DNA of 6,854 bases from an uncultured Acidimicrobiaceae bacterium (GTDB lineage Bacteria; Actinomycetota; Acidimicrobiia; Acidimicrobiales; MedAcidi-G1). The notes beneath the pieces are model-generated. The model had not been told where the DNA came from, ran no database searches, and was given only the letters and a program-made list of their open reading frames with translations. The translations under genes were made by a program, and so were the position numbers. The first letter of the stretch is position 1; the number at the start of each line of letters is the position of its first letter. Shown piece by piece: positions 1-5,830 of this stretch. The DNA lies in assembly GCA_913054115.1 (NCBI GenBank), contig CAJXIS010000118.1, positions 1 through 6,854 on the forward strand, written 5' to 3'.

Positions 1-1144
1 GGGCGCAGTACTCGCCGACGGTGCCGACCGGCAGCGTCTCGCCGGTCTCCGGGTCGACGACCTTGACCTCGACGTGGGGCATCGGCGTGCCGATGGTGCC
101 GGCCTTGTCGTCGATCGTGTCGGTGGTCCAGGTCATCGACGACACCGGGGACAGCTCGGTCTGTCCGAACACGATCGTGAACGGTGCGCCGAGTTCCTCC
201 TCGAAGCGCTTCACCAGCGGTGCAGGCACCGTCGAGCCGCCTGAGCAGATCGCTTCGATGTCGGACGGGTCGGTGGTCGCGAAGTCGGGGTGCTCGAGCA
301 TGGCGACGAGCATCGTCGGCACGCCCAGCATGAGGTTGCCGCCGTAGGTGCGGAAGAGCTCGAGGACGAGGCCCGGGTCGAAGGCCTCGACGAGCACGAG
401 CGTGCAGCGTTGCGACACGGCGCTGAGCACGCCGAGCACGCAGCCACCGGTGTGGAACAGCGGCATGGTGCAGATCCACACGGCGCCGTCCCTGGCCCCC
501 ATGCGGTCGGCGGTGTGGGCGCCGTTGTTGACGATGCCCCGGTGGTCGAGCAGGGCACCCTTCGGGAAGCCGGTCGTGCCGGACGTGTACTGGATCATCA
601 CCGGGTCGGTCGGGTCCGGGTCGGGGAGGTCGCCATCGAAGGCGTCGCCGCCGGCGAGGAAGTCGTCCCACTGGTCGAGGCGGATGATCTGGCGCAGTTC
701 GGGGCAGTCGGGCTGGACCTCCTCGGCGGTGGCCAGCATCGGGTTGCCGCGAAAATCTGGGAGCACGAACAGGCCGGCCGACCGGGACTGCGACAGCACG
801 TACTGCAGCTCCTGTGCCCGGAACGCCGGGTTGACGGTGACGAGCACGAGTCCTGCCATGGCGCTGGCGAACTCGAGGATCATCCACTCCGGCACGTTCG
901 GTGCCCACACGGCGATGCGCTCGCCGGGCTCGAAGCGGGCGCAGAGGGCACGGGCCGCCCGGGTGGACTCGTCGAGCAGCTCGGCGTAGGTCCACTGGCG
1001 GCGGGCATCGACGTCGGGAACCCCGGTGACCAGCGCCACCCGGTCGGGGACGGCTGCGGCGACCTCCCGCAGGAGGCCCCCGAGCGTGAGGTCTCGAAGA
1101 GGGGGGTCGGACGGGCCGACGGTGTAGGACTCGGTGAGCGTCAT
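1..1144 (-). CDS. AMP-binding acyl-CoA synthetase (fatty-acyl/carboxylate-CoA ligase), C-terminus beyond the window
   Basis: This gene starts at ATG 1144 and reads leftward off the edge, giving 381 residues of a family usually about 500-550 long. Enzymes of this ANL superfamily activate a carboxylic acid as an acyl-AMP and then transfer it to coenzyme A in the cytoplasm. Visible hallmarks are the phosphate-binding loop YTSGTTGFPKGA (residues 186-197), the substrate-pocket stretch PLFHTGG (228-234) and the adenine-binding FGQTE motif (326-330). The segment VNPAFRAQELQYVLSQS (about 104-120) is typical of medium/long-chain acyl-CoA synthetases. The ribose-binding Asp and the C-terminal lid with its catalytic Lys lie outside the window, so activity cannot be fully judged. 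The ATP-grasp gene lies 46 bp upstream on the same strand. No Shine-Dalgarno is obvious, but a TAAGTT box sits 8 nt before the ATG, so the start may be leaderless or nearly so. The acid substrate is unknown. Confidence 0.93.
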   Translation of the reverse strand, partial: MTLTESYTVGPSDPPLRDLTLGGLLREVAAAVPDRVALVTGVPDVDARRQWTYAELLDESTRAARALCARFEPGERIAVWAPNVPEWMILEFASAMAGLVLVTVNPAFRAQELQYVLSQSRSAGLFVLPDFRGNPMLATAEEVQPDCPELRQIIRLDQWDDFLAGGDAFDGDLPDPDPTDPVMIQYTSGTTGFPKGALLDHRGIVNNGAHTADRMGARDGAVWICTMPLFHTGGCVLGVLSAVSQRCTLVLVEAFDPGLVLELFRTYGGNLMLGVPTMLVAMLEHPDFATTDPSDIEAICSGGSTVPAPLVKRFEEELGAPFTIVFGQTELSPVSSMTWTTDTIDDKAGTIGTPMPHVEVKVVDPETGETLPVGTVGEYCA

Positions 1145-1152
1145 GGCCGGGA

Positions 1153-1158
1153 AACTTA
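1153..1158 (-). promoter_or_regulatory. Putative -10 box (TAAGTT) of the acyl-CoA synthetase gene
   Basis: Read on the minus strand, TAAGTT is followed by 8 nt and then ATG 1144. This fits the TANNNT -10 consensus, with transcription starting at or 1-2 nt before the start codon. No convincing -35 hexamer is visible. The inference rests on spacing and on the absence of a Shine-Dalgarno sequence. Confidence 0.35.
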
Positions 1159-1161
1159 GCC

Positions 1162-1181
1162 CCGGCGTCAGAGCCCGCCGG
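1162..1181. terminator. GC-rich hairpin between the ATP-grasp stop and the acyl-CoA synthetase start
   Basis: CCGGCG (1162-1167) and CGCCGG (1176-1181) form a perfect 6-bp inverted repeat around an 8-nt loop. It lies just after the ATP-grasp stop codon (1191-1193) and before the -10-like box of the next gene. There is no T-tract, so it is at best a weak terminator or an mRNA 3'-end structure. If it does stop transcription, the two minus-strand genes are not one operon. Confidence 0.25.
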
Positions 1182-1190
1182 ATTCGTGGG

Positions 1191-2156
1191 TCAGCCGGCC
1201 GATCCGGCGAGCTGCCCGGCGTCGAGCCTCCGGGCGAGCGTGGCGAGATGTCGGGCGACGGCGGCCGGACCCGAGCGACCGGCCTCCTGCTCGACCACGG
1301 GGTTGTAGTTGGTGTTGGTGTTGATGTCGTAGGTGACCCTGCGTCCCTCGGCGGTCTCGATGAACTCGATGCCGGCGACGCCGATGTCCCAGAAGCGGCA
1401 GAACTCCAGGTAGCGGCCGACGAGTGGGTCGTCGAAGCCCTCCCGCCAGTGGAAGAGGCCCTTTGCCGGGCCTGCGTCGGTCGGGCACAACTCGAACCCG
1501 GAGTCGTCGGCGCACTCGTCGGCCGGGCAGAGCTCGAACCCCGAGCCGGTGTCGGCGGTGAGGGCGTAGAGGAACTCGCCGCCCACGATCTCGACCCGGG
1601 TGATGTACCCCGCGGCCGGGTGGACGTATTCCTGGAGCAGCGTGATCCCGTCGACCGGGTGCTCGAAGTCGGGCCCGTCGATGTGGTCGTCGAAGTCCGA
1701 GTAGCGGTCGAACCGACGCACGCCCAGTCCCTTCCCGCCCTGGTTGTGCTTGGTGATGAACGGCAGGTCCATGCCCCTGGCCCGTTCCCTCAGGTCGCGT
1801 CGGCCGATCACGGCGACGGTGTGCGGGACGTCGAACCCGAATGCCCGCAGCGCCGCATGCTGGTCGACCTTGCTCATCTCCAACTCGAGGACCCGGCGTC
1901 CGTTGACGACGGTGCGGCCGTGGCTCTCGAGCCAGCTCAGCACAGACCTCGTGTAGTCCTTGGATGCGACGTGGCCCCGGGTGTGCGAGGAGGCGCTCAT
2001 CCTCGAGTAGAAGACGCCCTCCGGCGGTGCCGCCCCGAGGTCGAGCGATCCCTCGACCAGCGACCAGTCCTCCCAGGGCACGCCCTCGGCGTCGAGCGCC
2101 TCGGCGAAGGGAGGCAGCCAGTCGTCGTTCTCGTGGATCACGAAGATCGTTGACAT
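1191..2156 (-). CDS. RimK-like ATP-grasp ligase family protein
   Basis: This 321-residue protein has the ATP-grasp fold. Enzymes of this fold form amide or related bonds by phosphorylating a carboxylate and attacking it with an amine or thiol nucleophile. The N-terminal 80 residues look like a pre-ATP-grasp domain. The glutamate/lysine segment around 85-112 (NGRRVLELEMSKVDQHAALR) matches the RimK/glutathione-synthetase pattern. FITKHNQGGKGLGVRRF (133-149) is the ATP-binding lysine and glycine-rich loop. LLQEYV (173-178) is the hinge, and RVEIVGGEFLYAL (187-199) continues the core. IEFIETAEGRRVTYDINTN (263-281) carries the Mg-binding Glu and Asn residues. Between core strands lies a cysteine-containing segment in two copies (205-227). 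The start ATG 2156 has no clear Shine-Dalgarno. The gene diverges from the PhyH dioxygenase and lies just upstream of an acyl-CoA synthetase. The substrate is unknown; a role in peptide-like or small-molecule ligation is inference. Confidence 0.85.
   Translation of the reverse strand: MSTIFVIHENDDWLPPFAEALDAEGVPWEDWSLVEGSLDLGAAPPEGVFYSRMSASSHTRGHVASKDYTRSVLSWLESHGRTVVNGRRVLELEMSKVDQHAALRAFGFDVPHTVAVIGRRDLRERARGMDLPFITKHNQGGKGLGVRRFDRYSDFDDHIDGPDFEHPVDGITLLQEYVHPAAGYITRVEIVGGEFLYALTADTGSGFELCPADECADDSGFELCPTDAGPAKGLFHWREGFDDPLVGRYLEFCRFWDIGVAGIEFIETAEGRRVTYDINTNTNYNPVVEQEAGRSGPAAVARHLATLARRLDAGQLAGSAG
1476..1544 (-). repeat. Imperfect in-frame 42-bp-period tandem repeat encoding SGFELCP[A/T]D twice
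   Basis: Inside the ATP-grasp gene, residues 205-213 (SGFELCPAD) recur at 219-227 (SGFELCPTD), a 14-residue period. Over the first 27 nt the copies differ at 4 positions, two of them synonymous changes in the Leu codon and one in the Ser codon. The second halves (ECADD versus AGPAK) have diverged. The segment carries cysteines 210, 215 and 224. This looks like an old in-frame duplication, or a convergent metal- or substrate-binding insert. Confidence 0.7.
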
Positions 2157-2270
2157 CGTCGGTCACGTCCGTGGTGGGGGTTCCGGGCGGAAATGCCCTG
2201 ATTCCTGACAAATCCTATCGGATTCATCGGGATATGGACAGCCGACGAGCGGCTGGCGGACGCGGCTGGC

Positions 2271-2276
2271 TACGGT
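2271..2276 (+). promoter_or_regulatory. Putative -10 box (TACGGT) for the PhyH dioxygenase gene
   Basis: TACGGT fits TANNNT and would place transcription start near 2283, just before the strong ribosome binding site and 17 nt before the ATG. No convincing -35 is seen at 17-18 bp upstream, so this is a weak call. Confidence 0.25.
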
Positions 2277-2285
2277 TCCACGGAC

Positions 2286-2295
2286 GGGGGGAGGG
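2286..2295 (+). promoter_or_regulatory. Strong Shine-Dalgarno site fixing the PhyH start
   Basis: GGGGGGAGGG ends 4 nt before ATG 2300. It is the clearest ribosome binding site in the window. It decides against the in-frame upstream ATG at 2234, which lacks one. Confidence 0.7.
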
Positions 2296-2299
2296 ATCG

Positions 2300-3157
2300 A
2301 TGCCACCAGCACTCACCAGGCTCTCGGCCGACGGTCAGCTCGCGCCGGTCCTCGAGGCCTTCGACGACGACGGCGGCGTGATCGTCGAGGGCATGGTCGG
2401 CACGGATGTGGTCGACGAACTGCTTCGTGCGGTGACGGCGTTCGCCGAGGGCATCGAGCCGGGCGTCGCCAACCAGGGGATGGGCGAAGCGGGCAGGTTC
2501 TTCGTCGGTGCGAACACCATCCGCTTCTCGAGCCTCGGCCGGATCACCCCCGCCTACTTCGACCTGCTCGACAACGAGGTCTTCGCCGCCATCGCCGACG
2601 TCGTGCTGCTGCCCAACTGCGGCTCCTACTGGGTCAATACGGCACAGGTCATGTTCATCGGCCCCGGCGAGCCTGCCCAGGTGCTCCACCGCGATGCCGA
2701 CAACTGGTTCCAGCACGTGTCGCCGACCTGGCCCGACACGCCGGAGGTCACGATCAGCGCCATGATCGGCCTCGAGGAGGTGACCGAGGAGCTCGGCGCC
2801 ACCCGGGCGGTGCCGGGCAGCCACCGCTGGCCCGAACTCGAGGTGTACGAGTTCGAGGCAGAGTCGGTGCCGGCCGAACTCTCGCCAGGCGACGCCTTCG
2901 TCTACTCCGGCAAGGTGCTCCACGGGGGAGGGGCCAACCTCACCGCCGACCGCTGGCGGCGCGCCATGCACCTCAGCTTCGTGGTCGGCTGGCTCACGCC
3001 CGAGGAGGCCAATGCGCTCGACTACGCCCCCGGCGAGCTCGACGACCGGTCACCCCGGGTGCAGCGCCTGCTCGGGCACCGCTCCTACGACCCGCGACCC
3101 CACATCGGCGGCGGACTCTGGCTGCGGCACGTGCGGCCCATCGAGGACCAGGCCTGA
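2300..3157 (+). CDS. Phytanoyl-CoA dioxygenase (PhyH) family Fe(II)/2-oxoglutarate-dependent oxygenase
   Basis: This 285-residue protein is of usual length for bacterial PhyH-family enzymes. These use Fe(II), O2 and 2-oxoglutarate to hydroxylate or otherwise oxidise a small molecule in the cytoplasm, releasing CO2 and succinate. The facial triad is visible as H130-x-D132 (in VLHRDADNW) and the distal H208 (in VLHGGG). The pre-triad signature ATRAVPGSH (167-175) is characteristic of the family. The arginine-rich stretch DRWRR (217-221), about 10 residues after H208, is the likely 2-oxoglutarate carboxylate anchor. The start at 2300 is chosen because of the strong Shine-Dalgarno; longer in-frame upstream extensions lack one and run into the divergent ATP-grasp gene. 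Its stop codon directly abuts that of the convergent TetR gene. The family is broad (phytanoyl-CoA, ectoine, halogenase and natural-product tailoring members), so the substrate cannot be named. Confidence 0.9.
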   Translation: MPPALTRLSADGQLAPVLEAFDDDGGVIVEGMVGTDVVDELLRAVTAFAEGIEPGVANQGMGEAGRFFVGANTIRFSSLGRITPAYFDLLDNEVFAAIADVVLLPNCGSYWVNTAQVMFIGPGEPAQVLHRDADNWFQHVSPTWPDTPEVTISAMIGLEEVTEELGATRAVPGSHRWPELEVYEFEAESVPAELSPGDAFVYSGKVLHGGGANLTADRWRRAMHLSFVVGWLTPEEANALDYAPGELDDRSPRVQRLLGHRSYDPRPHIGGGLWLRHVRPIEDQA

Positions 3158-3784
3158 TCAGCCGGAAGAGATCTCGGCGGACACTGCAGCGTCGATCAAC
3201 CTGCCCATCTCGGTGCGGTCGATGGTGCCCCCGTGTGCGACCAGTTGGATGGTCAGGCCCTCGATGAGGCACGACAGCCGCCACGCCGAATCGTGTGGGC
3301 TGGCACAGGTGAAGTCCCCGCTCGCCACGCCGGCGGCGATCGTGTCCTCGAGGACGCCGATCCAGGCCTCGTCGAGTTCCCGGGACGTGGCCCGGAAGCG
3401 TTCGGAGCGCAGCGCCTCGGCCCATCCCTCGATCCAGAGCTTCCAGCTCCCGAAGTCGCCCCGGGGGCGGAACTCCTCGATGACGGCGTCGAGCCGCTCG
3501 CGGGGCGGGAGATCGACGGCCGCCAGACCCCGGAGGACCGCCAGCTCAGCCTCGGCGGCGTACCGGAAGGCCTCGTCGAGCAACTCGTCCTTGGTGGCGA
3601 AGTGGTAGTGGATGAGGCCCGTCGAGATGCCGAGGCGCCTCGCCACGTCGGCAATCCGGGTTGCGGCCAACCCCCGTTGGCCCAGGATTTCGCAGGTGGC
3701 CTCGAGGATCTCCTGCCGACGCCTGGCGACCGTCGCGCGGTGTCGCTCGCCGGCGCGGCCGGTGGCCTCGTCGGTGTCGGTCAC
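3158..3784 (-). CDS. TetR/AcrR-family transcriptional regulator with BetI-like C-terminal region
   Basis: This 208-residue protein, starting at GTG 3784, is of standard TetR length. The N-terminal helix-turn-helix domain spans about residues 20-70. It includes the recognition region TRIADVARRLGISTGLIHYHF (roughly 42-62) followed by the usual KDELLDEAFR. The C-terminal ligand domain contains GSWKLWIEGWAEALRS (112-127), resembling the BetI-type C-terminal family, and a conserved-looking SCLIEGLTIQLV (171-182). It should bind DNA as a dimer and be released by an unknown ligand. It is divergent from the PotA-like ATPase, and a perfect palindrome lies 15 bp upstream of its start, so autoregulation and control of the transporter ATPase are the natural inference. 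There is no Shine-Dalgarno, but TAGGCT sits at exactly -12 to -7 of the GTG, suggesting a leaderless mRNA. The gene ends back to back with the PhyH gene. Confidence 0.93.
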   Translation of the reverse strand: MTDTDEATGRAGERHRATVARRRQEILEATCEILGQRGLAATRIADVARRLGISTGLIHYHFATKDELLDEAFRYAAEAELAVLRGLAAVDLPPRERLDAVIEEFRPRGDFGSWKLWIEGWAEALRSERFRATSRELDEAWIGVLEDTIAAGVASGDFTCASPHDSAWRLSCLIEGLTIQLVAHGGTIDRTEMGRLIDAAVSAEISSG

Positions 3785-3790
3785 GCCGTG

Positions 3791-3796
3791 AGCCTA
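3791..3796 (-). promoter_or_regulatory. Putative -10 box (TAGGCT) of the leaderless TetR gene
   Basis: On the minus strand TAGGCT is followed by exactly 6 nt and then GTG 3784. If transcription begins at the G of the start codon, the box sits at -12 to -7. The region upstream that would hold the -35 element is the palindrome at 3799-3820, so a bound repressor would block this promoter. Confidence 0.45.
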
Positions 3797-3798
3797 AC

Positions 3799-3820
3799 GA
3801 ACTGACTGATGCGTCAGTTC
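3799..3820. promoter_or_regulatory. Palindromic operator candidate GAACTGAC-N6-GTCAGTTC for the TetR regulator
   Basis: Two perfect 8-bp arms (3799-3806 and 3813-3820) flank a 6-bp centre, TGATGC. The 22-bp size and its position in the divergent region beside a TetR gene are typical of TetR-family operators. Relative to a leaderless TetR start it covers about -15 to -36. Relative to a leaderless ATPase start at 3860 it covers about -61 to -40. It should therefore repress its own gene directly, while its effect on the ATPase promoter could be weaker or of another kind. Confidence 0.7.
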
Positions 3821-3847
3821 TTCGGCGGACCCGGGCCGTGCCTGTCC

Positions 3848-3853
3848 TACAGT
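3848..3853 (+). promoter_or_regulatory. Putative -10 box (TACAGT) of the leaderless ABC ATPase gene
   Basis: TACAGT is followed by exactly 6 nt and then GTG 3860. This is the spacing expected if transcription starts at the first base of the start codon. No clear Shine-Dalgarno precedes this GTG. The -35 region 17 bp upstream (GCGGAC, 3825-3830) is a poor match. Confidence 0.45.
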
Positions 3854-3859
3854 GTCGGC

Positions 3860-4921
3860 GTGGATGGATCAGGTGGCGGGCACGTCGTCATCACCGAACT
3901 CGAGAAGCGCTTCGACGACGTCGCCGTCGTGAAGGGAATCGACCTCGAGATCGCCGCCGGCGAGTTCTTCTCGCTGCTCGGACCGTCGGGGTGCGGCAAG
4001 ACGACCACCCTTCGCATGGTCGGCGGCTTCGAACGGCCCGACCGGGGGTCGATCTGTATCGACGGCATCGACATCACCGACCTGGCCCCTGAACGACGGC
4101 CCGTCAACACCGTCTTCCAGAGCTACGCCCTCTTCCCACACCTCGATGTCGCTGCCAACGTGGCATTCGGCCTGCGGTTCACGAAGGCGTCCGCCGACGA
4201 GTCCTCGACACGCGTGGCGAAGGCGCTGGCCCTCGTCGAGCTCACCGGCTACGGGAAGCGCAAGCCCCACCAGCTCTCCGGCGGTCAGCAGCAGCGGGTG
4301 GCCCTCGCCAGGGCGCTCATCCTCGAGCCCAGGGTGCTGCTCCTCGACGAACCGCTCGGCGCACTCGACGCCAAGCTCCGCAAGACCCTGCAGGTCGAGC
4401 TCCGGACCCTGCAGCACGAGATCGGGATCACCTTCATCTACGTCACCCACGACCAGGAGGAGGCGCTCACCATGAGCGACCGACTGGCGGTCATGAACGA
4501 GGGCGAGCTCGTCCAGGTCGGGGCGCCCAAGGACGTCTACGAGTCGCCGATCAACGCCTATGTCGCCGACTTCCTCGGCGTGGCCAACCTGCTCGACGCC
4601 GAGCACCTCGGCAACGGACGGGTCCGACTGGGGGACCGGGTGCTCGCCGCTACCGGCACGGCGCCCACGGGCCCGTGCCGCATCGTGATCCGTCCGGAGC
4701 GGGTGCGGCTGGTCGAGGCCTCGGGTGGCCTTCCGGTCAACGGCCTTCCGGTCACCGTCGAGCGGCGGATCTTCACCGGTGCCACGACCCAGGTGCACCT
4801 CCGAAGCGGCGACGCCACCTTCCACGCCCTCGTCACCAACGACGGCCGGGAGCACGATGAGGGCGTCGATCTCATCGCCGTTCTTCCCATCGACGCCCTG
4901 CGGATCGTCGCCGAGGACTGA
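3860..4921 (+). CDS. PotA-like ABC transporter ATP-binding protein (spermidine/putrescine-class importer)
   Basis: This is the ATPase that powers import through the two permeases encoded at 4949-6714. The 353-residue product has the full set of motifs: Walker A GPSGCGKTT (41-49), Q-loop FQSYALFPHLDV with Q87, ABC signature LSGGQQQR (139-146), Walker B VLLLDEP (159-165), D-loop GALD (167-170) and H-loop VTHD with H197. A C-terminal TOBE-like domain follows (about 240-353, including IRPERVRL at 277-284), as in PotA and related proteins. GTG 3860 is preferred over ATG 3809 because 3809 lies within the palindrome and adds 17 non-conserved-looking residues, and because a TACAGT box sits exactly 6 nt before the GTG. 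The gene diverges from the TetR regulator and converges with the permease genes, an unusual split of one transporter into two transcription units. The substrate is probably a polyamine-like or other small organic cation, but that is inferred from family only. Confidence 0.93.
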   Translation: MDGSGGGHVVITELEKRFDDVAVVKGIDLEIAAGEFFSLLGPSGCGKTTTLRMVGGFERPDRGSICIDGIDITDLAPERRPVNTVFQSYALFPHLDVAANVAFGLRFTKASADESSTRVAKALALVELTGYGKRKPHQLSGGQQQRVALARALILEPRVLLLDEPLGALDAKLRKTLQVELRTLQHEIGITFIYVTHDQEEALTMSDRLAVMNEGELVQVGAPKDVYESPINAYVADFLGVANLLDAEHLGNGRVRLGDRVLAATGTAPTGPCRIVIRPERVRLVEASGGLPVNGLPVTVERRIFTGATTQVHLRSGDATFHALVTNDGREHDEGVDLIAVLPIDALRIVAED

Positions 4922-4925
4922 GGCA

Positions 4926-4948
4926 GCCGGCCGTCGTGCGGTGCCGGC
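4926..4948. terminator. GC-rich hairpin between convergent ATPase and permease stop codons, possible bidirectional terminator
   Basis: GCCGGC occurs at 4926-4931 and again at 4943-4948. The hexamer is self-complementary, so the two copies can pair around an 11-nt loop. The structure fills the 27-bp gap between the ATPase stop (4919-4921) and the permease stop (4949-4951) almost exactly. It has no T-run on either side, so termination would have to be of the high-GC type without a U-tract. Confidence 0.4.
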
Positions 4949-5830
4949 CTACATCTCGAACTTGGCGAACTCGGTGAGCACCGACTCGCCATCGCCGCCG
5001 CCCCGCCGCCTGCGGTAGGCCGTCATGCCCAACATGCCGAGGGCGAGGGCGAACAGCGACGAGAACACGAGGAACGAGGCCAGTGCGTTGAGTGCCGGCG
5101 TCGAGCTGGTGCGGACCGCCGAGTAGATGCGGACCGGCACGGTCTCCGAGGAGGCGCCCGACGACAGGAAGCTGCTGATGACGAAGTCGTCGATCGACAT
5201 GGCGAACACGATCACGAAGCTGGCGAGGATGGCCGGGGCCAGCAGCGGCAGCAGCACCATGCGCAGCGCCTGGATGGCCGTGGCGCCGAGGTCGCGTGCG
5301 GCCTCTTCGTAGTCACGGCCGATGGACAGGAGCCGTCCACGCGACACCACGACCACGTACGACATCGAGAACGTGACGTGTCCGAGCAACTGGGCCGGGC
5401 GCCCCAGCGGAACGCCGGTGTAGAGGTTCGAGAACACCAGCAGCAGTGAGGCGCCCATCACGATCTCGGGCGTCACCAGCGGGATCAGCATGAGCCAGTT
5501 GGCGCCCTTGGCGATCTTCGCCTGCCACCTCGCCAGGCCCACGGCGAGCGCCACACCGAGAGGCGTCGCAATGAGCATCGTGAGCACGGCCAGGATCAGT
5601 GAGTTGCGCAGCGCCGAGTGGAGCGACTCGTCGTGGAGGAACGAGGCGTTGGGGTCCTCGGTCCACCAGCGCAGCGAGAACCCCTGCCACACGGACCGGC
5701 TGCGGCCGCCGTTGAACGAGAAGACGAAGGCGATGACGACCGGCACGAACATCCAGGCGACGTAGAGCCATGTCCAGGTGGCGAGCACCACCGGTCGGCG
5801 CCACGGACTACGTCGCAGGAGCCCGCTCAT
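4949..5830 (-). CDS. PotC-like ABC transporter permease
   Basis: This 293-residue inner-membrane permease forms half of the transport channel. Hydrophobic segments are seen around residues 14-38, 76-100, 111-134, 152-165, 195-220 and 247-270, consistent with the six helices of this family. The cytoplasmic EAA loop, which docks on the ATPase, is YEEAARDLGATAIQALR (174-190) followed by LLPLLAPAIL. The segment SIDDFVISSFL (212-222) is typical of PotC-type permeases. The start ATG overlaps the stop of the upstream permease as ATGA (5827-5830), so the two are translationally coupled. A Shine-Dalgarno GGGAG (5839-5843, minus strand) lies 8 nt before the ATG. An arginine-rich tail follows the last helix. 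The stop TAG faces the ATPase stop across a short hairpin. Confidence 0.93.
   Translation of the reverse strand: MSGLLRRSPWRRPVVLATWTWLYVAWMFVPVVIAFVFSFNGGRSRSVWQGFSLRWWTEDPNASFLHDESLHSALRNSLILAVLTMLIATPLGVALAVGLARWQAKIAKGANWLMLIPLVTPEIVMGASLLLVFSNLYTGVPLGRPAQLLGHVTFSMSYVVVVSRGRLLSIGRDYEEAARDLGATAIQALRMVLLPLLAPAILASFVIVFAMSIDDFVISSFLSSGASSETVPVRIYSAVRTSSTPALNALASFLVFSSLFALALGMLGMTAYRRRRGGGDGESVLTEFAKFEM

Larger units (their letters stand above)
2157..2299. promoter_or_regulatory. Divergent intergenic region between the ATP-grasp and PhyH genes, with an AATCC-N4-GGATT inverted repeat
   Basis: This 143-bp region must hold the promoters of both divergent genes. Its centre (about 2191-2240) is clearly AT-richer than its surroundings. 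AATCC (2211-2215) and GGATT (2220-2224) form a 5-bp inverted repeat around TATC. A TAGGAT -10-like box on the minus strand (2217-2212) overlaps the repeat and could drive the ATP-grasp gene with a leader of about 50 nt. No strong -35 matches were found, so promoter placement is tentative. Confidence 0.35.

Noticed and set aside
290..1159. Long plus-strand open frame opposite the acyl-CoA synthetase
   Set aside because: Its low-complexity Gly/Glu/Val/Arg/His-rich translation has no family motifs and is a shadow of the minus-strand gene, whose P-loop and FGQTE motifs are unmistakable.
1134..2211. Long open frames in other registers across the ATP-grasp gene (plus 1134-2153 and minus 1168-2211)
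   Set aside because: Both are compositionally biased products of GC-rich codon bias. The 2156-1191 frame carries the ATP-grasp motifs.
1964..2299. N-terminal extension of the PhyH protein, including an ATG at 2234
   Set aside because: The extension is Arg/Pro/Ser-rich, overlaps the divergent ATP-grasp gene and lacks a Shine-Dalgarno. A strong one precedes ATG 2300.
3809..3859. ATG 3809 as the start of the ABC ATPase
   Set aside because: It lies inside the palindrome and adds 17 residues unlike the family N-terminus. GTG 3860 has a well-placed -10 box and begins just before the conserved domain.
3869..4855. Long minus-strand open frame opposite the ATPase
   Set aside because: It has no recognisable domain and is rich in Asp/Glu/Val/Gly/His, as expected of an antisense shadow. 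The plus strand has all the ABC motifs.
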